A stretch of 64,000 bases of DNA from assembly GCF_033558715.1 (NCBI RefSeq), contig NZ_CP114606.1:2418001-2482000 (forward strand), written 5' to 3'. Made by a program: the position numbers and the translations under genes. Source of the stretch: Acinetobacter sp. YWS30-1 (GTDB taxonomy: Bacteria > Pseudomonadota > Gammaproteobacteria > Pseudomonadales > Moraxellaceae). The notes below the pieces were generated by a model. It had not been told where the DNA came from. It saw nothing but the letters and a program-made list of their open reading frames with translations, and ran no database searches. Positions 37,485-47,102 of the stretch are shown piece by piece (within the stretch, counting starts at the first letter, position 1; each line of letters opens with the position of its first letter).

Positions 37485-37525
37485 ATGATGATTTGCTAGC
37501 GAAAACCGTTCGCTAGCAATCATTT
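37485..37525 (+). promoter_or_regulatory. Inverted repeat between mlaA and the gigA-like gene
   Basis: TTGCTAGCG, 9-base loop, CGCTAGCAA: a perfect 9-bp stem with possible extension by flanking ATGAT/ATCAT. There is no long T-run. It could be a weak terminator, an mRNA-stability element or a binding site. Confidence 0.5.
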
Positions 37526-37575
37526 GCTTGTTATAGTACATCTTATAACTCATTCCAGGATCGAACTACCTGTCT

Positions 37576-38544
37576 ATGTATTTCATTCAACCTACTCGCG
37601 ATATTCCTTATTTAGATCAAGTGCTTGAGAAGCTTCCGCACGTTCAAGTAATCAAGCTGGAAGATCACGAGTTGTACGATGCAACGATTATTGCCATTGC
37701 AGATGTACATGATTATCTGAAATACAAGTGGAACCTTCCGACTGTAGTATTAGCGCTGGAAAATGAAGGAACAGCCTTGGCACAAGCTTGGGAACAAGGC
37801 GCTTTGGCAGGCTGGATCTGGAATAAACTGCCTGAACAACCCGATATCGCATTACAAAAAATTGATGCGCAATATAAGCGTAATCAGGATAGTCGTGACC
37901 TTCCTTCTGCGGCAGAGCTACAAAAACGTTTGCTACCGAATGAAATTGAATTAACCAATTATGCGGTTGAAACCTATTTTCAGCCTTCTGCCTATCTATC
38001 TGGCGATTGGTATGATTACTGGAAAATCAGCGATAAAGAAGTCATTTTCTATCTGGCAGATGTTTCTGGTCATGGCGTTACCAGCAGTTTATTAACATCC
38101 TGGATGGCAGCCTTTCATGGACGTTCGAAAACGCCTCGTGAGCTGATCAAGAAGCTGAACGGGATGCTGGTTCAGGAAAATATTGAAAAACATATTACCA
38201 TGATTGCCGGAATTCTGAATCTGGAAACCCATGTCTTGAAATGGTCTAGTGCTGGCCACTACCCTCCTCCGATTATCTTTGAACCGAATCAGGAACCTAA
38301 AATCCTGTCATCCAGCAGCTTTCCTCTTGGCCTCACTGAAGACCTTGAGGTAGAAGAAAATGAATATATCCTCAGCCGCAATGCACGATTTATTATCTGT
38401 TCAGATGGAGCATTGGAGCCGTTTAACGGCGGTCTGAATGAACAATTTTCCCAATTATTGCATCACTTACAGAACGAATCCTTCGAAGCACCCGAACATG
38501 TTGCCGACGATATTGCCATTCTCAGCTTTATAAGAGTGAAATAG
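37576..38544 (+). CDS. gigA: PP2C/SpoIIE-type phosphatase, GigA-like
   Basis: 322 residues. The N-terminal ~110 residues look like a degenerate receiver domain lacking the phospho-acceptor Asp pattern. The C-terminal SpoIIE/PP2C domain has 'YLSGDWYDYWKISDKEVIFYLADVSGHGVTSSLLTSWMAAF' (metal-binding Asps), 'LKWSSAGHYPPPII' and 'FIICSDGALEPFN'. With the STAS protein encoded next it matches the GigA-GigB partner-switching pair described in A. baumannii, where it controls stress, antibiotic tolerance and virulence. The assignment rests on domain order and neighbourhood from memory. Confidence 0.82.
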   Translation: MYFIQPTRDIPYLDQVLEKLPHVQVIKLEDHELYDATIIAIADVHDYLKYKWNLPTVVLALENEGTALAQAWEQGALAGWIWNKLPEQPDIALQKIDAQYKRNQDSRDLPSAAELQKRLLPNEIELTNYAVETYFQPSAYLSGDWYDYWKISDKEVIFYLADVSGHGVTSSLLTSWMAAFHGRSKTPRELIKKLNGMLVQENIEKHITMIAGILNLETHVLKWSSAGHYPPPIIFEPNQEPKILSSSSFPLGLTEDLEVEENEYILSRNARFIICSDGALEPFNGGLNEQFSQLLHHLQNESFEAPEHVADDIAILSFIRVK

Positions 38545-38656
38545 CAGTATAATCACAAGCTTTATAAGCACTTAATTTGATTGCGACTTTCAGCTACTTG
38601 AGTATCCGTAGACCCTATGGGATAATTTAATATCCTTCTCTGCAAATGGCATTTAT

Positions 38657-39175
38657 ATGTCAACAGGTCATGTTGAATATGCAAGCTTGAATGGAACGCA
38701 TATTTTTAAGCTTATCGGCGAAGTGCGGGCCCAATCTTGTATTAGTCTAGACAAATTACTGAACAAACTTGAGCAGCAGGACAACGTTGTTGGCGCAATT
38801 GTTGATCTGACTGAAACCAGCTTTATTGACAGCACTGTACTGGGTGTCCTAGCAAAATTAGGACTTAAACTTAAGCAGTTCCATAAGATCCAGGCGGTGA
38901 TGTTGTCGACTAACTCTGATATCACGACTCTGGCCAACAGTATGGGCTTGGGGCAGGTCTTTGTCATTTTGGATTACTGCGGTGATTCAAATGTATGTAC
39001 GCGTAAACTGATGGAAGAACATGTGACGCATCAAGCAATGCTGAAAACTGTTCTAGATGCACACAAGACTTTAATGCGGTTAAATCAGAGCAACCAGAAT
39101 ATGTTTGAGCCCTTGGTCAAACAGTTGCAAAAAGAACAAGATAATCTAGATCAAGTGTCTGAACAAAAGGTATGA
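38657..39175 (+). CDS. gigB: STAS-domain anti-anti-sigma factor-like protein, GigB-like
   Basis: 172 residues. The STAS domain spans about residues 5-110. The phosphorylation segment is 'VDLTETSFIDSTVLGVLAKLGLKL', with Ser at the position of SpoIIAA Ser58. A helical C-terminal extension ('HVTHQAMLKTVLDAHKTLMRLNQ...') is longer than in SpoIIAA. It is the expected substrate of the upstream phosphatase in a partner switch. No anti-sigma kinase is in this window, so the third partner lies elsewhere. Confidence 0.82.
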   Translation: MSTGHVEYASLNGTHIFKLIGEVRAQSCISLDKLLNKLEQQDNVVGAIVDLTETSFIDSTVLGVLAKLGLKLKQFHKIQAVMLSTNSDITTLANSMGLGQVFVILDYCGDSNVCTRKLMEEHVTHQAMLKTVLDAHKTLMRLNQSNQNMFEPLVKQLQKEQDNLDQVSEQKV

Positions 39176-39195
39176 ACACACAATAAGGAATCCCT

Positions 39196-40023
39196 ATGAC
39201 TTTACTTTCTGTTGCACAGATGAATTCCCAAAATGAAATTGAGCAAAATTTCATGACCATCGAATCATTAATTCAACAAAGTAAAGCAAAAGGTGCTGAG
39301 CTTATTGTCTTTCCTGAAAATTTCGTCTGTTTTGCTGCTGGTAAGCAGCGCGAAACTGCAGCTCAATTCGAGAGCATTCAACAACGCCTGGAACAACTAG
39401 CGCATCAATATCAGATCTGGATTATCGCAGGGACATTACCCTGTCCTTATCGTCCTGATGGTTCGATTATTGAAGATGGCCGGGTTAGAACCGTAAGTCT
39501 GTGTATTAGTCCAGAAAAAACTGAAGCTCGCTATGATAAGATTCACCTCTTTGACGTGCAGGTCGGTGATGCTGTTGGGGGCTATCAGGAATCCCAATTC
39601 TTTGAACCAGGTACCGATGTCGTCGTTGCGAAGACGCCTTTTGGCAATATTGGCATGATGGTCTGCTATGACCTGCGCTTCCCTGAACTTGCGCTTCATT
39701 TACGTACACAAGGTGCAAATATTTTGACTGCACCATCTGCCTTTACCTTCACCACTGGCCAAATGCACTGGCAATTATTATTGCAAGCACGTGCTATGGA
39801 TACCCAATGCACAGTTCTTGGCGCTGCTCAACAGGGCTGGCATGGTGAAAAACGTCAAACTTGGGGACATGCCGCTGCCACAAACAGTCGTGGTCAACTT
39901 CTCGATATGGTGCATACCGAAGGCGCACAGATTATTACGGTTGATTTTGATTTGACTGAGCAGGCTAAAGTGCGTGAGTCTATGCCACTCATGCAGCATC
40001 GCAAGCTGCTACAATTCTCTTAA
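39196..40023 (+). CDS. Carbon-nitrogen hydrolase (nitrilase superfamily, Nit-like)
   Basis: 275 residues. Catalytic triad: Glu in 'ELIVFPENFVCF', Lys in 'RYDKIHLFDVQV' and Cys in 'GMMVCYDLRFPELAL'. The 'YDKIHLFD' and 'CYDLRFPEL' strings are typical of the Nit1/Nit2 and YafV branch, which hydrolyses deaminated glutathione or other omega-amides in metabolite repair. It is 20 bases after the STAS gene and probably co-transcribed. Confidence 0.87.
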   Translation: MTLLSVAQMNSQNEIEQNFMTIESLIQQSKAKGAELIVFPENFVCFAAGKQRETAAQFESIQQRLEQLAHQYQIWIIAGTLPCPYRPDGSIIEDGRVRTVSLCISPEKTEARYDKIHLFDVQVGDAVGGYQESQFFEPGTDVVVAKTPFGNIGMMVCYDLRFPELALHLRTQGANILTAPSAFTFTTGQMHWQLLLQARAMDTQCTVLGAAQQGWHGEKRQTWGHAAATNSRGQLLDMVHTEGAQIITVDFDLTEQAKVRESMPLMQHRKLLQFS

Positions 40024-40141
40024 TTCAGACTTTCCACCGTATTCTCATTCGCTTGCATAAATTAACAAAATCCCTGCTTATTCTTCCCTAGAAATTATGG
40101 AGCATAGAAGTTCCATAAAAGAACAAGCAGGAAATACTCTC

Positions 40142-40567
40142 ATGTCATTAGAAAAAGCAGTATATACCGCACGTGCCAAAGCTACAGGCGGTCGAGATGG
40201 CCGTGCAACCTCTGACGATCAGATTCTGGATGTAAAACTGGCAGTGCCTAAGGAAATGGGTGGCCCAGGTGGCGGGACCAATCCTGAACAATTGTTCGCT
40301 GCAGGTTATTCAGCCTGTTTTTTAGGTGCCATGAAGTTTGTTGCCAACCGGGATAAAATCAATATTAGCAAAGATGCCCATATTGAGGGTGAAGTTGGCA
40401 TTGGTCCGATTCCTACCGGTTTTGGCATTGAAGTGACTTTAAATATTCATTTAGAAGGAATGGAACAGGACGAAGCTCAAAAGCTGGTCGATGCCGCACA
40501 CATCGTTTGTCCTTATTCAAATGCAACCCGAAACAATATTGATGTTACTTTGAATGTCATCACCTAA
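40142..40567 (+). CDS. ohr: Organic hydroperoxide resistance protein (Ohr)
   Basis: About 141 residues from the ATG at 40142 ('MSLEKAVYTARAKATGGRDGRA'); the longer frame from 40097 adds 15 unlikely residues. The two redox cysteines of Ohr are in 'AAGYSACFLGAM' and 'HIVCPYSNATR'. The active-site Arg is in the N-terminal 'GGRDGRA' and the Glu in 'GGTNPEQLFAAGY'. It is a thiol peroxidase for organic hydroperoxides using lipoylated partners. No ohrR regulator is adjacent. Confidence 0.94.
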   Translation: MSLEKAVYTARAKATGGRDGRATSDDQILDVKLAVPKEMGGPGGGTNPEQLFAAGYSACFLGAMKFVANRDKINISKDAHIEGEVGIGPIPTGFGIEVTLNIHLEGMEQDEAQKLVDAAHIVCPYSNATRNNIDVTLNVIT

Positions 40568-40589
40568 GTCTACATAAGCATTCCACTCT

Positions 40590-40623
40590 CTATCCTGAAA
40601 AATCAGAAGTCATTTCAGGATAG
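40590..40623. terminator. Hairpin between convergent ohr and gspE
   Basis: CTATCCTGAAA, 12-base loop, TTTCAGGATAG: a perfect 11-bp stem. No strong T-run follows on either side, so terminator function is likely but imperfect. Confidence 0.5.
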
Positions 40624-40740
40624 AGCTGATTATTCTTATAAAATTTTAATCAAAATTGCTTTGTGCTATTTAATAGAAAAATAATCATTTGAGATATTTA
40701 CTTAAGAAAACTGCGCCTTCCTATCACAACGAATAAAAAT

Positions 40741-42228
40741 TTACTCTGCCGCCTCATTGGTCACACGCAAAACTTCTTCAATAGTCGTTTTACCAGTCAG
40801 CACTTTACGTAAACCATCATCACGAATTGAACCAGATTGCTGACGTGCATAGGTTTCCAGCTCATATTCAGCCGCATTACCATGAATCAGACGGCGCATA
40901 TGCTCATCAACCGGTACAATTTCATAAATGGCGGTACGTCCACTAAAGCCGGTATTACCACACCGTTCACAACCGTGCGGTTGAGGTAATCTTAAATCCT
41001 GTGGATGCTCAATATGTTCAAACAGATTCTTTTCAAATGCATCCGCATCCTTCCAGGTCGCACAATGCGGACATAAGGTACGTACCAGACGCTGAGCAAC
41101 TACCCCAATTAAGGAGCTGGATAGCAAGAATGGCTCAATTCCCATGTCTTTTAAACGGGTCACTGCACCAATCGCAGTATTGGTATGCAGCGTTGACAAT
41201 ACCAAGTGACCTGTCAGTGAGGCTTGAACTGCAATTTCTGCGGTTTCCAGATCACGAATCTCACCGACCATCACCACATCCGGATCCTGACGCAACATGG
41301 CTTTTAAAGCACGAGCAAAGGTCATGTCGACTTTGGTATTTACCTGAGTCTGACCAATCCCTTCTAACTGATATTCCACCGGATCTTCAGCCGTCAGGAT
41401 ATTTTTGGAACCATCATTTAGATCAGAAAGTGCTGCATATAAGGTAGTGGTCTTACCCGAACCGGTAGGTCCAGTCACCAGAATAATGCCATGAGGACGA
41501 TGCACCAGGGTCTTGAGTCGATCATAATCGTTATTCATCAAGCCCAGATGAGTCATATTTAGACGGCCAGCCTGTTTGTCTAGCAATCGCATCACCACCC
41601 GCTCCCCATAAGAGGATGGCAAGGTTGAAACACGGACATCGACTTCACGCCCTGCCAGACGCAAGGAAATACGTCCATCCTGAGGAATACGTTTTTCTGC
41701 AATGTCCAGCTTGGCCATGACCTTGATCCGTGATACCAGTAATGGCGCCAGCTCACGACGTGGCTGCACAATTTCACGCAACTGCCCATCGACACGCAAG
41801 CGTACCGAAAGTCGTTTTTCGAAAGATTCCACATGAATATCTGAAGCTCCAACCCGGATTGCTTCAGACAACAAGGCATTGATCAGACGGACAATAGGCG
41901 CATCATCCTCCTGATCCATCAGATCTTCGGCTTCAGGGACCGAATCAGCAAGGCTTAATAAATCCGGGTGATCTTCCAGACCAGCCGCGACCTGCTGTGA
42001 CTCACCACTATCGCCGGCAAAACTGGAACTGAGTAACTGATTGAATTCTTGTTCTGTACAATGTTGATACTGGGCCGGATGACCCAGCAAACGGCGTGCT
42101 TCCTGTAATGCAAGCATAGATGTATTATCACGACGGACAATAAAAGCCTGATCTCCCTCATAACGCAACAGCACACCATGACGTTTCGCAAAGCTATACG
42201 GGATTTGTAATTGTTTCAGTACTTGCAT
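40741..42228 (-). CDS. gspE: Type II secretion ATPase GspE
   Basis: 495 residues. It is the hexameric cytoplasmic ATPase that powers the type II secretion pseudopilus. N-terminal GspE/PilB-like domain, then the core: 'GASDIHVE', Walker A 'GPTGSGKTTTLYAAL', Asp box 'LTAEDPVEYQLEGI', Walker B 'DPDVVMVGEIRDLETAEIAVQASLTGHLVLSTLHTN'. A CxxC zinc segment ('CPHCATW ... CERCGNTGFSGRTAIYEI') marks it as the GspE/PilB type. It stands alone; the other gsp genes are not in the window, in line with dispersed gsp genes in Acinetobacter. Confidence 0.93.
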   Translation of the reverse strand: MQVLKQLQIPYSFAKRHGVLLRYEGDQAFIVRRDNTSMLALQEARRLLGHPAQYQHCTEQEFNQLLSSSFAGDSGESQQVAAGLEDHPDLLSLADSVPEAEDLMDQEDDAPIVRLINALLSEAIRVGASDIHVESFEKRLSVRLRVDGQLREIVQPRRELAPLLVSRIKVMAKLDIAEKRIPQDGRISLRLAGREVDVRVSTLPSSYGERVVMRLLDKQAGRLNMTHLGLMNNDYDRLKTLVHRPHGIILVTGPTGSGKTTTLYAALSDLNDGSKNILTAEDPVEYQLEGIGQTQVNTKVDMTFARALKAMLRQDPDVVMVGEIRDLETAEIAVQASLTGHLVLSTLHTNTAIGAVTRLKDMGIEPFLLSSSLIGVVAQRLVRTLCPHCATWKDADAFEKNLFEHIEHPQDLRLPQPHGCERCGNTGFSGRTAIYEIVPVDEHMRRLIHGNAAEYELETYARQQSGSIRDDGLRKVLTGKTTIEEVLRVTNEAAE

Positions 42229-42321
42229 CGCAGATTATAATAATGATGAAAAAATTTAAATTGAGTGTACTCTAAGCATATGACAGCGTGAAGTATGTTT
42301 TCAAAGATTTAGCAAGAAAGG

Positions 42322-43152
42322 ATGCCAACATTGCCCCAAGATCAAGAGGAATTAAACCTGCAGTCTCCCCGAATCCAATGGTGGGGAGAGCAAAGTTTTG
42401 AAATTAACGAGTCCAAGGCCTGGCAATTTGGCTCTCTGCTGTTTCGTTTGACCCGAGGCTTGCAGGAATGGCGACTAGAATATTACCGTCCGAGGGTTCA
42501 GTACGATTATGAACAGCAATGGCATCAGATCAGTGACCCACTGTTTGCATTTCCAACCCCGGTAAAAATTGAACGCTATATGTTCAAATCTACCCAAAGC
42601 AAATTACAGCTTATGCCTCGGCTGGCAAATCGCTCTGTGGTGATTAAACCGGTTGATCCGATTTATATTCCGGCTGGACAACGTGGAACGCTCTATATCA
42701 GCACTCCGCTATGGATTGCCGGTTTTGTCGAAGGTCAACGTGAACCGATTTTTGATCTTCCAGTGATTTTACCGAAAGACACCTGGTTTGGACCCAATCA
42801 TCGTTCCGGTGAAATTTGCTATGCTACCGCGGTCGACGGAAGAACCGAGCTAGAACAATTACGTCCTCGTGCATTCCGTGCTGTGACTCCAATTGAATTT
42901 CATAATACCAGTCACAAGCAACTACGTTTCGATCGTATGAATGTTCCAGTACCTGCATTACCTCTCTTTTATAGTGCCAGCACTGAACGTCTGTGGACCT
43001 CGCAGATTAAGGTTTTGCATGAAGGTCTGGATCGCCCACCCCGGATCCGGGTAGAAAACCGTACCCCGCCCAATGCGGGTGAAGTAGATTATTTACACCC
43101 ACCGCGTGATCCGGCGGGAAATTTATTTAATATGTTTGATTCATTTTTCTAA
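42322..43152 (+). CDS. DUF432-like protein, upstream partner of a mechanosensitive channel
   Basis: 276 residues, soluble, beta-rich by appearance, with no signal peptide or membrane helix. Segments such as 'PVDPIYIPAGQRGTLYISTPLWIAGF' and 'WFGPNHRSGEICYATAVDGRTELEQL' suggest the DUF432 family; this is recalled rather than searched. The stop is six bases before the ATG of the MscS-type channel gene, so the two are co-transcribed and it may modulate the channel. It diverges from gspE. Confidence 0.65.
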   Translation: MPTLPQDQEELNLQSPRIQWWGEQSFEINESKAWQFGSLLFRLTRGLQEWRLEYYRPRVQYDYEQQWHQISDPLFAFPTPVKIERYMFKSTQSKLQLMPRLANRSVVIKPVDPIYIPAGQRGTLYISTPLWIAGFVEGQREPIFDLPVILPKDTWFGPNHRSGEICYATAVDGRTELEQLRPRAFRAVTPIEFHNTSHKQLRFDRMNVPVPALPLFYSASTERLWTSQIKVLHEGLDRPPRIRVENRTPPNAGEVDYLHPPRDPAGNLFNMFDSFF

Positions 43153-43158
43153 GAGCGT

Positions 43159-44085
43159 GTGATGCCAAATTCGAATATTCCAACCGAAGTCACCAACAGT
43201 CTCAAGGGAGTATTTACTAATATTAATACCGATCGCCTGACTGAAATCGTCGTCGCGGTTGTGCTGTGTTTTATTGGTTTCCTGATCGCACGTTTTTTTT
43301 CGAATGCTTTTATCCGTACTATTGGTATACGCTTTAATGCGCATCAGCAAATGGTCTGGCGTCGTGGGATTTTCTACTTTATTTTCCTGCTGTTTGTAAT
43401 GGCAAGTTTAAAGGAGGCTGGCTTTAAGCTGAGTGTTTTCCTTGGTGCAGCAGGTATTTTAACTGTGGCCTTGGGTTTCGCATCCCAAACCTCTGCATCC
43501 AACCTGATCAGCGGTATCTTCCTGATTGGTGAAGGATCTTTTGAGGTCGGTGATACCATTCAGATTACACTGATTCGTGGACATACCGTTGAAGGTGAAG
43601 TGATTTCGATTGATCTGCTCTCGGTCAAACTGCTTACCCAAGATAATATCTATGTACGTTTACCGAATGAACAGCTGATTCGGGCTCCGGTACATAACCT
43701 GTCCAAGTTTCCAATCCGGCGTATTCCGATTACCTTGGCTATTAATTTCCATGAAGACATCATCAAGGTGCGTGAAGTACTGCTTGATGTTGCCAATAAA
43801 TATCCGCTGGTTCTGGCCGATCCAAAGCCTGCAGTCACAGTCACCGCCTTCCGTGAATCTTCGATTGAACTTTTGTTTGCGATTTGGTGTCAGCAGGAAA
43901 ATTATCTGAAAGTCCGTGATGAAATGCAGGAACGGATTCGAAATGGCTTTCTCGATAACCAGATTGAAATTCCGGTACCGAAAATGGGCTTTGTTGATCA
44001 TCCACTGGCTCGCCCACTGGAAAATGAAGACGTTGATCAATATGCCAATGAGAAGGAGCTGAAGAGAGAGCCGGATTTAAAATAA
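43159..44085 (+). CDS. MscS-family mechanosensitive ion channel
   Basis: 308 residues. Three transmembrane helices; the pore-lining TM3 is 'FLGAAGILTVALGFASQTSASNLISGIFLIGEGSFEVGD', with the Gly/Ala packing typical of MscS. The cytoplasmic beta domain follows ('GEVISIDLLSVKLLTQDNIYVRLPNEQLI') and an alpha/beta vestibule domain. It opens under hypoosmotic shock. The C-terminus has an added charged tail ('NEDVDQYANEKELKREPDLK'). Confidence 0.92.
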   Translation: MMPNSNIPTEVTNSLKGVFTNINTDRLTEIVVAVVLCFIGFLIARFFSNAFIRTIGIRFNAHQQMVWRRGIFYFIFLLFVMASLKEAGFKLSVFLGAAGILTVALGFASQTSASNLISGIFLIGEGSFEVGDTIQITLIRGHTVEGEVISIDLLSVKLLTQDNIYVRLPNEQLIRAPVHNLSKFPIRRIPITLAINFHEDIIKVREVLLDVANKYPLVLADPKPAVTVTAFRESSIELLFAIWCQQENYLKVRDEMQERIRNGFLDNQIEIPVPKMGFVDHPLARPLENEDVDQYANEKELKREPDLK

Positions 44086-44100
44086 CTTTTTCTAAATCAC

Positions 44101-44130
44101 TCCTCACCTCCCTTTACTAAGGGAGGAACT
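44101..44130. repeat. CTCC/GGAG intergenic palindrome (copy 1)
   Basis: TCCTCACCTCCCTTTACT followed by AAGGGAGGAACTG: an inverted repeat CCTCCCTT/AAGGGAGG just after the mscS stop. Related CT-rich palindromes occur at 49879-49962 and 61857-61951. Confidence 0.5.
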
Positions 44131-44235
44131 GTCATAAAAAGCCTGTCTTTCTTTTACATATCGCTTAAAGCAGTGCTTTAAGCTCGTTCAGGGTTTGGGG
44201 AGATTAAATTAACGCTCAAATCGAGTAATTTAGAT

Positions 44236-46941
44236 TCAAACCCTTTTCTCCCCATCCGGCATTGGTGCTATATACGCAATCAGTAGCATGACCCCACCGG
44301 CCAGCAAGAATGAAATCACACGTGTCAGTGTACCGGTATGAGATAAGTCGAATAACACCAGCTTCAAGCTGACGATTACCAGAATACTGCCTCCTAAAAT
44401 CCACATCGGTTTAAGCCTTTTTAGCGTAGCCGTCCACATAGTCGCCCAGGCCAGCAATACCCAAAGAATCGTCAGGCTTAACTGTACTGTGGCATTACTC
44501 CACAATTCCAGACTATTGAATGGTGTTTGCAGATAGATATGTAAGGCCCGTAATACAATATAGCTCGACAGCCATAACAGGCTCAGCACCATCAGTACCG
44601 ACATCATCCCACGATCGTGTCCTGCCCGAATCTGCTGCAACAGCATCCACAGGAAACTGGCAAGCATGGCCAGACTAATCAGGTCAAATGGATTGAATAG
44701 AGGTAACCAGTAATATTGGAAAGCTTGCTGGTTAAACAGTTGTGAGCATATTAACCAAGCTCCCATTAACACCAAGCAGTTTTTACTTTGCCAGAGTAAG
44801 CGCCACTCTGAATTTTCTTTTTGTCGGTAACACCAGAACCAGAACACCAGAGGAAGAATTACCATACTCAGATAAGGCATACCTGGAAGCAGGCATACAC
44901 TGGTCAAAGCCAAACTGGCAAATACCCCAAAGCTCATCCACTCTTTGGATAAATCAATTCCTTTCACCGGTCTTAACCATAAAGCAGCCAGCAATAATGA
45001 TGAAAGTGCAAAGATTCCACGCTCCAAAGCACTTGGCCAGACCAGAATCCCATTTTCGCTATAATCAACAGCCAGCAAAATCGCAATGATCACCAATGGC
45101 GTAAGACCGCTCCATTTTGGCAATAACCAGCACCATTCCTGATGCTTGCGCTGTATGATTTCACTTAGAACCGTATAACCCAGTCCAAGACTGAATAAAC
45201 TATAAATATAAGCCTGTTCATGAGCAAACTCATCTTCAAGCAAGGCAAACAACATCAGGGTCGAAGCAAAACTGAGAATGCTCAGAAAACTGATACTTAA
45301 ACTATTGAGCTGCTGGCGGTATTTGGCTTTAAGCTGACTCAGGAAGACGACGGCGACATAACAAAAGCTGAGAATCCAGAAAATTTTCCGCGGTGTGGGA
45401 TTAAGCTCGATCAGATAGTAAACACTACTGAAGCCTGCCATGATCAGCAGTCCCATACTCAGATAATGCGCAACCCGAATATTCTTTTCCAATGCCCAGA
45501 GATAAATTAGTACGCCTTCAACTGCCCAACCGACTACGCTCCACTGCTCTGTCAATAAAATGGGTGGAACCAAAGCCAGAAAGATCAGCATCAAGCTGAG
45601 ATAACTTTGGGAAATGACCTGAATACTTTCTCTACGACGCACTAAAGTCCAACAGATTGCAAATATCCCGGCAAATAACAGACTAAGCCCGGCTTGCCAA
45701 AGCTTCTGATCAGGCTGATTGAAATGAATCAGATACAGGAAAATATATGCGGTAATCGGTGCAGCGAAAATCAGGGCAAGATCCAGAACCGGTTTTAGAC
45801 GAAAACGGGAAAGATCTTGCTTGGCCAGTAACTGGCTAAAGCGAAAGCCTAGCCAGATGAATACCGCACTATGTGCCAGAATTAGAGCGGTCATGGTATA
45901 ACGCTCGTATGTGTGGCCATGAATCAGGCTATACATCCCACCTACTATGACTGTGACCAGAAAAGCAATCTGGTTCAGGATTTTCCAGGGCCGCAAACTG
46001 CTAAGTAACAGCACGCCGATATTAATCAGCAGATAATAACTAATGAACTCAACCGCAGAAGCATCCCGGGTCGGCAAGGTAAACGGCGCCAGATAGGCAA
46101 TGAATAAGGCCATGACTGCCAGCTCAATACTTTCCTGTTTCAAGCTTAAGTACAGCGTAATTGCCAAAATGACCAAGAACACCAGAGCTGCCAGTGGCAA
46201 CGTGGCAATCACCAGATTGTAATAGGCAAAGAACAAGGTCAGAAATAGTGCCCCTAATCCCAAGCCTTCCAGTGCCAGACCAAAACTTCGATTTTTAGCG
46301 ATCAGGGTATAACCCAATCCGGTCACAACAACAGCAGATAAAGCGACCAGTCCTAATTTTACCGCCAAGCTCAGCTGCCAGTGCTCTGTCGCAAAACGAA
46401 GTAATAAAATAATCCCAATGACCAGAATCGCGATCGCAGCTTTAAGGACCGGATTTCCTCGAAAAATCCATTGTTGGATCTGATCCAGCAATTGTGGTTG
46501 CTCTGGACTAGCTTGAGCAGCAATAGGTAAAGGAATATCTGGTTGAATGATTTCTGGATGTGTCTGATCTGCTGACCGGTAACGAGATTGCAACTGGACA
46601 ATCTTACGTTCCAAACGTTGTAACCAGCGTAATAGAAAGAAAATCCAGGCAGTAATGCCAATTCCCATCAGCCAGTTGAGCTCAGTCACACCTCCGACAA
46701 TGGCGATAATAGAAGAAATATATAGCGGTATTTTAGAATTGGCTGGCACAATCACCTGCGTCGGTGCAGCCAGATCTCGCATGGGCGCTTCAATCGCACT
46801 GATATATTGCATCACGCTGATCAGGAAACCCAGACCAGTGAGATAAGTCACGATCTGCAATTCCAGATACCATGCACTTATTCCCACAATTACCAGACTA
46901 ATCAGCCAGATCATACGCAATTCATTTTGCCCTGCCGTCAT
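44236..46941 (-). CDS. DUF2339 multi-pass membrane protein
   Basis: 901 residues, almost all hydrophobic helices (more than twenty). A short coiled-coil-like N-terminal stretch lies after the first helices ('RWLQRLERKIVQLQSRYRSADQTHPEI'). A characteristic DUF2339 start of the core follows: 'FRGNPVLKAAIAILVIGIILLLRFATEHWQLS', 'GLGYTLIAKNRSFGLALEGLGLGALFLTLFFAYYNL'. The function of this family is unknown. It faces the mscS gene convergently and is divergent from polA. Confidence 0.85.
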   Translation of the reverse strand: MTAGQNELRMIWLISLVIVGISAWYLELQIVTYLTGLGFLISVMQYISAIEAPMRDLAAPTQVIVPANSKIPLYISSIIAIVGGVTELNWLMGIGITAWIFFLLRWLQRLERKIVQLQSRYRSADQTHPEIIQPDIPLPIAAQASPEQPQLLDQIQQWIFRGNPVLKAAIAILVIGIILLLRFATEHWQLSLAVKLGLVALSAVVVTGLGYTLIAKNRSFGLALEGLGLGALFLTLFFAYYNLVIATLPLAALVFLVILAITLYLSLKQESIELAVMALFIAYLAPFTLPTRDASAVEFISYYLLINIGVLLLSSLRPWKILNQIAFLVTVIVGGMYSLIHGHTYERYTMTALILAHSAVFIWLGFRFSQLLAKQDLSRFRLKPVLDLALIFAAPITAYIFLYLIHFNQPDQKLWQAGLSLLFAGIFAICWTLVRRRESIQVISQSYLSLMLIFLALVPPILLTEQWSVVGWAVEGVLIYLWALEKNIRVAHYLSMGLLIMAGFSSVYYLIELNPTPRKIFWILSFCYVAVVFLSQLKAKYRQQLNSLSISFLSILSFASTLMLFALLEDEFAHEQAYIYSLFSLGLGYTVLSEIIQRKHQEWCWLLPKWSGLTPLVIIAILLAVDYSENGILVWPSALERGIFALSSLLLAALWLRPVKGIDLSKEWMSFGVFASLALTSVCLLPGMPYLSMVILPLVFWFWCYRQKENSEWRLLWQSKNCLVLMGAWLICSQLFNQQAFQYYWLPLFNPFDLISLAMLASFLWMLLQQIRAGHDRGMMSVLMVLSLLWLSSYIVLRALHIYLQTPFNSLELWSNATVQLSLTILWVLLAWATMWTATLKRLKPMWILGGSILVIVSLKLVLFDLSHTGTLTRVISFLLAGGVMLLIAYIAPMPDGEKRV

Positions 46942-47102
46942 TCTTCTCGTTCTCGTTCCTTAACCATGTCATCATACAACAGCTTGTACTGCTTATTTCA
47001 TCTTCACCCGATATTCGCTAAGCTGTAGAAACCGACTTGCCCCTGCGAGTGCAGTAAAAATCACGTACAATAAAACTGTTTTTTGAATAAGGAATTGATT
47101 AC

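Noticed and set aside
41001-41447. 148-codon plus-strand open frame opposite gspE
   Set aside because: Antisense to the conserved ATPase core; composition is typical of a reverse-frame artefact.
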